NCBI GenBank assembly: GCA_947170725.1
Contig: CAMVUM010000001.1
Coordinates: 1-64,000 of the forward strand
DNA from: an uncultured Prevotella sp.
GTDB lineage: Bacteria > Bacteroidota > Bacteroidia > Bacteroidales > Bacteroidaceae
Length of the DNA: 64,000 bases
Reading direction: 5' to 3'
Shown: one piece after another, positions 45,108-52,555 of the stretch
Layout of the letters: each line of letters begins with the position of its first letter
How positions within the stretch are numbered: position 1 is the stretch's first letter
Notes under the pieces: model-generated
What the model saw: the letters and a program-made list of their open reading frames with translations, nothing else
Databases searched by the model: none
What the model was told of the DNA's origin: nothing
Made by a program: the position numbers and the translations under genes

Positions 45108-46388
45108 ATGAAGAGAACTGACTTACTTCGATATATCTTCCTACTTCCGGCACTGTTGATCTGTACTGCGCTCATGGCGCAGCATCCGTTGCCGGACGAG
45201 GCCGAGGAGACTGGAGATGAGGCCGACTCGCTCACTTGTGACACGCTGACGGCTGACACCGCCGCCGTCGATTTCTCGCTGCCGTGGCCTCAGAGTGTTC
45301 AGGCACGCATAGGGCGGCTGTTGGAGAACAGCATGTTTGAGACGTCGCAGGTTGGCGTGATGGTTTATGACCTGACGGCCGACAGCACAATCTTCCGTCA
45401 TAATGAGCGGCAGATGATGCGTCCGGCATCGACGATGAAGGTAATTACGGCAATCGCGGCAATCGACCGGCTTGGCGGTTCCTACCAGCTGCGCACGTCG
45501 CTCTATTATACCGGTGCGATTGACAACGGTACGCTAACGGGCGATGTGTGGTGTGTAGGTGGTTTCGACCCGCTGTTCAACAGTGATGACATGAAGGCTT
45601 TCGTGGAATCCGTACGCCAGATGGGTGTCGACACCATACGCGGGCGCATTGTGGCCGACAAGTCTATGAAGGACGCTGACAGACTGGGTGAAGGCTGGTG
45701 CTGGGATGACGACAATCCTGTGCTTTCGCCGCTGCTCATCTCCCGCAAGGACAGATTTGTGGAGCGGCTGGCCGATGAACTGCGTGAGGCAGGGGTGACG
45801 GTGGATGCTTACCTGACGGAGGAGGCTCTGCCGGACGGTGCTTACATCGTATGCACGCGGTTTCACACCATCGACCAGGTGCTCATGCGGATGATGAAGG
45901 ACAGCGACAATCTCTCGGCCGAAGCGATGTTCTATCAGATTGCAGCTGCTGACGGCCGCCGGCCGGCCCGCGCGTCCCATGCCCGCTCCTTCATAAGGCG
46001 GATGATCGGCAGAGCGGGGCTTGACGGAAACAGCTATAAGATAGCCGACGGCAGCGGCCTTTCACTATATAATTATGTGTCGGCCGAACTCGAAGTGCGG
46101 CTTTTGCGCTATGCCTATCGGAACACCGACATCTATCTTCACCTGCTCCCCTCGTTGCCCATAGCAGGACAGGACGGTACGCTGGCCAAGCGCATGCACG
46201 GCAGTTTCACCGATGGCAATGTCAAAGCCAAGACAGGCACGCTGACGGGCATCAGTTCGCTGGCCGGCTACTGTACGGCCGCCAACGGCCATCTGTTGTG
46301 TTTTGCAATAATCAATCAAGGCGTAATGCACGGCCGCAACGGCCGGGCCTTTCAGGACCGCGTTTGCTCGGCTCTATGCGAACCGTAG
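45108..46388 (+). CDS. dacB: D-alanyl-D-alanine carboxypeptidase/endopeptidase (PBP4 type)
   Basis: Periplasmic low-molecular-mass penicillin-binding protein that trims peptidoglycan peptides. It is 426 aa with a signal peptide (YIFLLPALLICTALMAQ). The active-site motifs are SxxK in RPASTMKVI, SxN in KDSDNLSAE and KTG in KAKTGTLTG. The spacing between SxxK and SxN, with a large insert, is the class C (PBP4) arrangement. ATG 45108 gives the signal peptide; the frame reads back to 45051 without a better start. Confidence 0.94.
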   Translation: MKRTDLLRYIFLLPALLICTALMAQHPLPDEAEETGDEADSLTCDTLTADTAAVDFSLPWPQSVQARIGRLLENSMFETSQVGVMVYDLTADSTIFRHNERQMMRPASTMKVITAIAAIDRLGGSYQLRTSLYYTGAIDNGTLTGDVWCVGGFDPLFNSDDMKAFVESVRQMGVDTIRGRIVADKSMKDADRLGEGWCWDDDNPVLSPLLISRKDRFVERLADELREAGVTVDAYLTEEALPDGAYIVCTRFHTIDQVLMRMMKDSDNLSAEAMFYQIAAADGRRPARASHARSFIRRMIGRAGLDGNSYKIADGSGLSLYNYVSAELEVRLLRYAYRNTDIYLHLLPSLPIAGQDGTLAKRMHGSFTDGNVKAKTGTLTGISSLAGYCTAANGHLLCFAIINQGVMHGRNGRAFQDRVCSALCEP

Positions 46389-46488
46389 CCGTGGCAGACC
46401 CGTGATGTTTTACTGTTACGTACGTTTGACGTATGTATATAGTCCGCCCACCATTACCATTTAAATTCCTATTAATAACCAGAATATT

Positions 46489-47670
46489 ATGAAGACGATT
46501 TCAATCTATGTGGACAGCCTTATCGAGGCGTCCGGGCTCACCGGCAATACCGTTACTGTGGTGCGCCACATCCTGCTTGTCATCATCGCCGTCGTGCTTT
46601 CTGCGCTCGCCGGCATCCTGTTCCGTAAAATCCTCAAGCCGCTTGTGCTAAAGATTACGGCCAAGACAAAGAATACGTGGGACGACATCCTGCTGAGCGA
46701 CCGCGTGCTGACATCAGCCAGCCAGATTGTACCAGCTGTGGTGATATGGGTATTGCTGCCGATGGTGTTCAGTCAGTATCTTGTTGTCAGAGAAGTGATC
46801 GCCCGTATCACGGCCGTCTATATCACCGTAATGTCCGTCAGGCTGGCCATTGTCCTGATTGACTCGCTTCAGCAGCTGGGCAAAGGCAAGCGTTCGGCCA
46901 AGCACCAGTATTTTCATTCTTTCTGTGGTGTGCTGAAGATCTTGATTATTTTTATCGCCGTCATCGTGGTTGTAGCCATAGTCATCAACAAGAACCCGGC
47001 CACGCTGTTTGCCGGACTCGGTGCGACGTCGGCCATAATGATGCTCGTCTTCAAGGACACCATATCCGGACTGGTGGCCGGAATACGCCTCACGAGCAAC
47101 GACATGTTGCATAAAGGCGACTGGATAACGGTTCCTAAATCAGGTGTAGACGGCAATGTGGAAGACATCACGCTGACAACGGTGAAGGTACGGAACTTCG
47201 ACAACACCATTGTTACCGTCACGCCGCAGACGCTTGTGGACGACTCATTCCAGAACTGGATAGGCATGCAGAACAGCCCGGGCCGCCGAGTGAAGCGCCG
47301 TGTGTTCTATGACTTCCGTAGCATACGCCCCGTTGACGACGTTCTGAAAGCCATGCTGATAGAGAAGAAATATTTCACGGAAAAGGAAATAAAGCCTGGC
47401 ATGGTCAATCTCACTCTGTTCCGCAATTATGTGGAGCGTTATCTCGCGGCCAATCCGATGGTCAACGCGAAGATGACGCTTATGGTCCGCCAACTTGAAC
47501 CCACTTCCACCGGTCTGCCAGTAGAGTTCTATTTCTTTGTTCATGACAAGGAGTGGGTGGCCTACGAGCACAACCTTGCAGTCATCATGGAGCATATCTA
47601 TGCCGTCACTCCCCATTTCGGACTGACCATCTACCAGCAGTTGGCCGCCGACGCAACGGTGACGGTATGA
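46489..47670 (+). CDS. MscS-family mechanosensitive channel
   Basis: Inner-membrane channel of 393 aa that opens under hypo-osmotic stress. Several N-terminal helices lead to the pore-lining helix and beta domain (FAGLGATSAIMMLVFKDTIS then GLVAGIRLTSNDMLHKGDWI), the MscS signature. The C-terminal half is the cytoplasmic alpha/beta cage (FDNTIVTVTPQTLVDDSF). Single gene. Confidence 0.92.
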   Translation: MKTISIYVDSLIEASGLTGNTVTVVRHILLVIIAVVLSALAGILFRKILKPLVLKITAKTKNTWDDILLSDRVLTSASQIVPAVVIWVLLPMVFSQYLVVREVIARITAVYITVMSVRLAIVLIDSLQQLGKGKRSAKHQYFHSFCGVLKILIIFIAVIVVVAIVINKNPATLFAGLGATSAIMMLVFKDTISGLVAGIRLTSNDMLHKGDWITVPKSGVDGNVEDITLTTVKVRNFDNTIVTVTPQTLVDDSFQNWIGMQNSPGRRVKRRVFYDFRSIRPVDDVLKAMLIEKKYFTEKEIKPGMVNLTLFRNYVERYLAANPMVNAKMTLMVRQLEPTSTGLPVEFYFFVHDKEWVAYEHNLAVIMEHIYAVTPHFGLTIYQQLAADATVTV

Positions 47671-48010
47671 AAATGCGGTCGTCTTTCCTCTATGCTCGAA
47701 TCCATTAAAACCCAATGTTCACTGAGACCGTAATATCCCGACGCGTTTACGGAAGCATTGCCCATTGCAGTCATGCCATACGAAAATATTGCGTTTCAAC
47801 CGAAAATGTCGCCATATTCTTCATGGACAAGTAATAAAAGACGGGCCTGTTGTGATGGTCTTATGATGGTGTTGTGATGGTCTTATGATGGTGTTGTGAT
47901 GGTCTTATGATGGCCTGGTGGTAGACGACAGAGGTTATGTGAGGATAAAAAAGAAGGTCCTATAACATTGGGGAAACATAATGAAGAGAGAGAGAAAGCA
48001 TATCAATAAA
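47671..48010. other. Gap with a 22-bp tandem repeat
   Basis: No gene seen. It contains the triple repeat at 47848-47913, listed separately, and AT-rich sequence before the terminator. Confidence 0.55.
47848..47913. repeat. Three perfect 22-bp tandem repeats
   Basis: The unit TGTTGTGATGGTCTTATGAT plus GG repeats exactly three times (47848-47869, 47870-47891, 47892-47913) with a partial fourth. There are no spacers, so it is not a CRISPR. Confidence 0.9.
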
Positions 48011-48050
48011 AAACGCGCGCCTCATTGATTGGCGCGCGTTCTTTATTGAT
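48002..48050 (-). terminator. Terminator of the acyl-CoA dehydrogenase/etf operon
   Basis: AACGCGCGCC (48012-48021) pairs with GGCGCGCGTT (48031-48040), and outer ATCAATAAA/TTTATTGAT bases extend the stem. On the minus strand a TTTTTT run follows the stem. Confidence 0.85.
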
Positions 48051-48065
48051 ATGCTGTTTTGGTTT

Positions 48066-49796
48066 TTATGCCTCTTCGGCCTCTTTCTCCTGAGCTTTGT
48101 AGAACTCGATGTCCTCTTCGCGGAAGTTCTTTACGAAGCCGTAGTGGGCGTTCACCTCTGCTTCGGCGTGACGGACATAGACGTTGGCGCTCTTGGTGAA
48201 GAGTTCTGGAGCACGTGTGGCGTCGTCAAGGATGAGCAGCGACATTATTATGTCGGCGGTCATCTCGTAGAGGCGTCGTGCGAGGAAGTCCTGAACACAC
48301 TGGTTGTTGGCCTCTTTGACGGTGTTGATGGCATCCTCCAGTTTTTCAACGAGAGCCATTGTGCGGTCCTTAAGAGCCTGAAGCTCGGGAGCAACGGGCT
48401 GTTCGAGCATCTCCTTGATGATTGAGAGATAGGTTCCGTTGGTGATGTAGCGGATGGCGGCAACCACCTGCAACTGCGTAGTACCCTCGTAGATGGAGAA
48501 GATGCGCGCGTCGCGGTAGAGACGCTGACACTTATACTCCATGATGAACCCCGAACCTCCGTGAACCGAGATCGCGTCGTAAGCGTTCTGGTTGGCATAT
48601 TCCGAGTTCATGCCCTTGGCCAGCGGCGTGAAGGCGTCGGCCAGACGGGTGTATTTCTTCAGCTCTGCGCGCTCCTCGGGAGTGAGCTTGCGGTCGCGTG
48701 CGATGTCTTCGAGACACTTGTAGATGTCGACATAGCGTGCTGTCTGATAGAGCAGTGAGCGTCCGGCGTCGAGTTTTGCCTTCATGCGTGAGAGCATGTC
48801 GTAGACGGCGGGGAAGTTGATAATCTTCTCGCCGAACTGGGCGCGCTCCTTGGCGTAGGCCAATGCCTCGTTGTATGCCTCCTGCTCAACGCCTACAGAC
48901 TGTGCTGCGATGCCGAGACGGGCGCCGTTCATCAGCGCCATCACATATTTGATGAGTCCCAGACGGGTGCTTCCGCAGAGCTCGGCCTTGGCGTTCTTGT
49001 ATGTCAGCTCACATGTTGGAGAACCGTGAATACCGAGCTTGTGCTCGATGTGACGCACGTCCACGCCACCGTCACGCTTGTCGTAGATGAACATCGACAG
49101 TCCGCGGCCGTCGTGGGTTCCTTCTTCAGAGCGTGCCAACACGAGGTGGATGTCGGAGTCGCCGTTGGTGATGAAGCGCTTCACACCGTTCAGTCGCCAG
49201 CAGTCGTTTTCCTTGTCGTATGTCGCTTTGAGCATGACGCGCTGCAGGTCACTGCCGGCGTCTGGCTCAGTGAGGTCCATTGACATGCCTTCTCCGGCGC
49301 AGATGCGCGGGATATACTTCTGACGCTGTTCCTCGCTGCCGAACTCATAGAGAGTGTCAATACAGCTCTGAAGGCTCCATACGTTCTGGAAACCGGCGTC
49401 GGCAGCGGCTATCAGCTCGCTGAGCATTGAGAATGTAGTGTTGGGAAGGTTGAGGCCGCCGTAACGACGGGGCATCGAGATTCCCCACAGGCCGGCCTTG
49501 CGCGTAACGTCGAGGTTCTCGTATGTTTTCGAAGCGTAGATCATGCGTCCGTTTTCGAGGTGCGGTCCTTCTATGTCCACGTCCTCGGAGTTGGGGGCGA
49601 TGACATTGGCGCATACGTCGCCGGTTATTTCCAATATCTGCTTGTAGTTCTCGATGGCGTCCTCATAGTCAACGGGGGCATCGGGATGTTCCGCAGCATC
49701 TGCATAATTTTTCTCTCTTAAATCCACGACTCTCTTCATCAACGGATGATGAAGGTGAAATTCGAGTTCGGGATGATCGCTATAATAATTTGCCAT
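48066..49796 (-). CDS. Acyl-CoA dehydrogenase
   Basis: FAD enzyme of 576 aa that oxidises acyl-CoA and passes electrons to ETF. Segments MDLTEPDAGSDLQ (FAD and substrate binding), GVKRFITNGD, YAKERAQFGEKI, and SIYEGTTQLQ near residue 430 (with the catalytic-region Glu) are all present. The ~100-residue C-terminal extension is common in this longer branch. It lies 3 nt downstream of etfA on the same strand, so the dehydrogenase and its electron acceptor are co-expressed. Confidence 0.93.
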   Translation of the reverse strand: MANYYSDHPELEFHLHHPLMKRVVDLREKNYADAAEHPDAPVDYEDAIENYKQILEITGDVCANVIAPNSEDVDIEGPHLENGRMIYASKTYENLDVTRKAGLWGISMPRRYGGLNLPNTTFSMLSELIAAADAGFQNVWSLQSCIDTLYEFGSEEQRQKYIPRICAGEGMSMDLTEPDAGSDLQRVMLKATYDKENDCWRLNGVKRFITNGDSDIHLVLARSEEGTHDGRGLSMFIYDKRDGGVDVRHIEHKLGIHGSPTCELTYKNAKAELCGSTRLGLIKYVMALMNGARLGIAAQSVGVEQEAYNEALAYAKERAQFGEKIINFPAVYDMLSRMKAKLDAGRSLLYQTARYVDIYKCLEDIARDRKLTPEERAELKKYTRLADAFTPLAKGMNSEYANQNAYDAISVHGGSGFIMEYKCQRLYRDARIFSIYEGTTQLQVVAAIRYITNGTYLSIIKEMLEQPVAPELQALKDRTMALVEKLEDAINTVKEANNQCVQDFLARRLYEMTADIIMSLLILDDATRAPELFTKSANVYVRHAEAEVNAHYGFVKNFREEDIEFYKAQEKEAEEA

Positions 49797-49799
49797 AGC

Positions 49800-50822
49800 T
49801 TACTTACTGTTCTGCTTGTAATACTTAATCAATTTCGGCACAACCTCCTCAACCGTGCCCACGATGACGTAGTCGGCAATCTTGTTGATGGGAGCCTCCG
49901 GGTCGCTGTTCACGGAAATGATGATTCCGGAGTCCTGCATACCGGCGATGTGCTGTATCTGTCCGCTGATACCGCAGGCGATATATACCTTAGGATGGAC
50001 CGTGACGCCCGTCTGACCGATCTGGCGGTCGTGGTCAACCCAGCCTGCATCCACAGCGGCGCGGCTTGCGCCTACCTCTCCGTGAAGTTCCTTGGCCAGT
50101 TTGAAGAGCAGGTCGAAGCCTTCCTTAGAACCCACGCCATAGCCACCGGCAACGACGATAGGAGCACCTTTAAGGTTGTGTTTGGCTTCCTCCACCTGAC
50201 GGTCGAGCACTTTGACGATATATGCTTCTGCGCTTACATACTTAGACACTTCGGGGTAGACCACTTCCTTGCGGCTTTCGCCCTCGTAGGCGGCTTTCTG
50301 CATCACGCCTGAGCGTACCGTAGCCATCTGCGGACGGTGGTCGGGATTGACAATCGTAGCGACGATGTTGCCACCGAATGCCGGACGGATCTGATAGAGC
50401 AGACCTTCATAGTGTTTGCCGGACTTCTTGTCGTCGTAGTCGCCTATTTCCAGCTGTGTACAGTCGGCGGTCAGTCCGCTGGTCAGTGAAGACGATACGC
50501 GCGGTCCTAGGTCGCGTCCGATTACCGTGGCACCCATCAGACAGATCTGCGGCTGCTCCTCTTTGAAGAGGTTGACGAGAATATCTGTGTGTGGGGCCGA
50601 CGTGTAAGGGAACAGGCCTTCGCCGTCGAAGACGAACAGCTTGTCAACGCCGTAGGGCAGAATCTGTTCTTCCACGGCGCCCTTGATGCCCGTTCCGGCA
50701 ACGATGGCGTGAAGTTCCACGCCGAGTTCATTGGCCAGCTTGCGGCCCTTTGTGAGCAACTCCTGCGATACTTCCTGTACCTGGGTGCCCTCTATTTCGC
50801 AATATACAAAAACGTTGTTCAT
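49800..50822 (-). CDS. etfA: Electron transfer flavoprotein, alpha subunit
   Basis: Subunit with the FAD-binding C-terminal domain, 340 aa. The FAD motif VVAGGYGVGSKEGFDLLFKL and the stretch GASRAAVDAGWVDHDRQIGQTG near residues 235-280 are characteristic, as is YIACGISGQIQHIAGM. The stop is 3 nt before the dehydrogenase ATG. Upstream, the normal neighbour etfB is separated from it by a four-helix-bundle gene with its own flanking repeats. Confidence 0.95.
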   Translation of the reverse strand: MNNVFVYCEIEGTQVQEVSQELLTKGRKLANELGVELHAIVAGTGIKGAVEEQILPYGVDKLFVFDGEGLFPYTSAPHTDILVNLFKEEQPQICLMGATVIGRDLGPRVSSSLTSGLTADCTQLEIGDYDDKKSGKHYEGLLYQIRPAFGGNIVATIVNPDHRPQMATVRSGVMQKAAYEGESRKEVVYPEVSKYVSAEAYIVKVLDRQVEEAKHNLKGAPIVVAGGYGVGSKEGFDLLFKLAKELHGEVGASRAAVDAGWVDHDRQIGQTGVTVHPKVYIACGISGQIQHIAGMQDSGIIISVNSDPEAPINKIADYVIVGTVEEVVPKLIKYYKQNSK

Positions 50823-50837
50823 ATTCTTTCTTTATAT

Positions 50838-51340
50838 GGAGTTAAAGGGAGCTATAAGGAGATATATGGAGATAAAAGACATTAGTTCCAGTCCTTGACA
50901 ATTGTCACATCAGTTGTTATGCCGGAATTGTTGACAATCCCTTTAATATACGCATTCAGCATGTAACCGGCTTGTACAATCGCATTAACAAGACTTTGAT
51001 ATTTCATGTTGTCAATATATTCGAGATCCCGTGCCAATATACAATAATATCTGCACTCCTCAAGACTTCCTTGTGATATATTAAGAAAACGAAGTTTATC
51101 TGCCTTGCTCAGCTTTTTATATCCTTCTGCTATATTTGCAGCAATAGAAACGGCTGTACGCTGAAACTGAGAACATAATCCGAATCTTTCAAATTCAGGA
51201 AATGTATTTGCTGTACGATAAACGGTGACAACAGATTCGTGAGCTTTTTGCCTGGCTACCATGTCCTCAAAATTTCGTGTCATAGACAAATGTCCCTTAT
51301 CTTCTCATATATTCTTTTATCTTCTTCTTTCTCCTTATTC
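50838..51340. mobile_element. Candidate four-helix-bundle element between etfA and etfB
   Basis: The small gene is framed by purine-rich sequence on the left (50839-50880, GGAGTTAAAGGGAG...) and its pyrimidine-rich complement-like stretch on the right (51291-51340). Inner termini GATAAAAGACATT (50871-50883) and AATGTCCCTTATC (51289-51301) are inverted repeats with 11 of 13 matches. The same words recur at 57417-57522. Confidence 0.5.
50882..51283 (-). CDS. Four-helix-bundle protein (23S rRNA intervening-sequence type)
   Basis: The 133-aa product is of the IVP/bIVP family, first known from intervening sequences in 23S rRNA: FPEFERFGLCSQFQRTAVSI and IAANIAEGYKKLSKADKLRF, then ISQGSLEECRYYCILARDLEYI. 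It folds as a four-helix bundle related to the Avd accessory protein of diversity-generating retroelements. No reverse transcriptase is nearby. Function unknown. The start is ATG 51283 (MTRNFEDM); a TTG lies two codons earlier. It is inserted between etfB and etfA on the same strand, so the etf operon may depend on read-through. Confidence 0.85.
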   Translation of the reverse strand: MTRNFEDMVARQKAHESVVTVYRTANTFPEFERFGLCSQFQRTAVSIAANIAEGYKKLSKADKLRFLNISQGSLEECRYYCILARDLEYIDNMKYQSLVNAIVQAGYMLNAYIKGIVNNSGITTDVTIVKDWN

Positions 51341-51345
51341 CAGCC

Positions 51346-52215
51346 TTATCCAATGATTTTCTCTTCGAGTAACTCCTTTATCATGCTCTCCACGTCGGCG
51401 TCGCTGCCGGTCAGTGTCTTGCTTTCCTTAGCCTGGAAGACGATGTTCTGGACGGCCTTCACCTTTGTTGGCGAGCCGGAGAGACCGCACTGCTGCGGGT
51501 CACCGTCAACGTCGGCCACCGACCACTGGTTCAGTGTCAGATAGGGGCGCTCCTCATACAGTTCCTTGTACGGCATGTCGGGAGTGCACTCCAGCGGAGC
51601 CTTTGCGCGCTTGTATTTCATCACCAGCTTGGCGTTGCACGGACGGCAGGGGGCTGCGCTTCCGTTCACGGTGATGACGATGGGCATCGGGGCTTCAACC
51701 GTCTCGACACCGCCGTCGATATGGCGGCGTATGGTCAGCTTGCCGTTTTCACACTTCGTGATTTCCTCGGCGTATGTCACCTGTGACAGGCCCAGCTTCT
51801 GTGCGACCTGCGGTCCTACCTGTGCCGTGTCGCCATCGATGGCCTGGCGTCCTCCGATGACAACGTCAACGTCACCGATTTTCTGGATTGCGGTGGCCAA
51901 GGCGTAGGAAGTGGCCAGAGTGTCGGCTCCGGCAAAAAGTCGGTCGGTCAGTAGCCATCCCGTGTCGGCACCGCGATAGAGACCCTGGCGAATGATTTCG
52001 GCCGCGCGGGGCGGGCCCATCGTCAGTATGCCCACGGTTGAACCGGGGTTCTGTTCCTTCAGTCTCAGAGCCTGTTCCAAGGCGTTGAGGTCCTCGGGAT
52101 TGAAAATTGCGGGCAACGCGGCGCGGTTCACCGTGCCTTCAGCCGTCATGGCGTCTTTGCCCACATTTCTTGTGTCAGGTACTTGCTTGGCAAGTACAAC
52201 GATTTTCAAACTCAT
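51346..52215 (-). CDS. etfB: Electron transfer flavoprotein, beta subunit
   Basis: Binds AMP and partners EtfA, 289 aa. Diagnostic segments are VVLAKQVPDT at the start, RGADTGWLLTDRLFAGADTLATS, and GRQAIDGDTAQVGPQVAQKLGL, followed by the C-terminal arm. First gene of the operon etfB-(four-helix gene)-etfA-acyl-CoA dehydrogenase on the minus strand. It starts at ATG 52215 after a 110-nt leader. Confidence 0.95.
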   Translation of the reverse strand: MSLKIVVLAKQVPDTRNVGKDAMTAEGTVNRAALPAIFNPEDLNALEQALRLKEQNPGSTVGILTMGPPRAAEIIRQGLYRGADTGWLLTDRLFAGADTLATSYALATAIQKIGDVDVVIGGRQAIDGDTAQVGPQVAQKLGLSQVTYAEEITKCENGKLTIRRHIDGGVETVEAPMPIVITVNGSAAPCRPCNAKLVMKYKRAKAPLECTPDMPYKELYEERPYLTLNQWSVADVDGDPQQCGLSGSPTKVKAVQNIVFQAKESKTLTGSDADVESMIKELLEEKIIG

Positions 52216-52326
52216 AAAATTATTTTAGTTATTGTATAGATTCGTAGCGAATATGCCTGCCGCCGCAACGGACGGTCACACAAGATTCCAACATCTTACT
52301 AATATTTAAATATTATATAAACATTG

Positions 52327-52334
52327 CAAAAGTA
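52327..52334 (-). promoter_or_regulatory. -7 box for the etf operon
   Basis: Minus strand TACTTTTG with TTG about 19 nt upstream as the -33 element. Confidence 0.6.
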
Positions 52335-52555
52335 GGAAAAAAAACTAAGAAACAATTAATAATCGGTTATTTTTTAAGGTTAAAGGGGATGCGCCGGAAT
52401 AAGGTCCATGAATGTTGTAAGGATATGTTCTTGTATTTGCCCGTGCGTAACATGTTGATAGTCAACGATTGTCTGACGGGCAAATACAAGAATGTGACCC
52501 TATGGAAGGGTTGTATCCCCTAAAGAGTAATCAAGCCTTTTCATTCTTATCTTTA
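52335..52555. other. Intergenic hairpin region downstream of the fucosidase
   Basis: Inverted arms 52428-52444 and 52476-52492 (17 nt, perfect) enclose a loop that itself forms GTTGA-TAG-TCAAC. AGGGGAT (52384) and ATCCCCT (52515) could pair outside them. Probably a transcription end for the minus-strand fucosidase. No gene seen. Confidence 0.6.

Noticed and set aside
47848..47913. Possible CRISPR array
   Set aside because: The 22-bp units are directly adjacent with no spacers and no cas genes are present.
50882..51283. Diversity-generating retroelement (Avd-like protein)
   Set aside because: No reverse transcriptase, template repeat or variable repeat was seen nearby; only the small helical protein is present.
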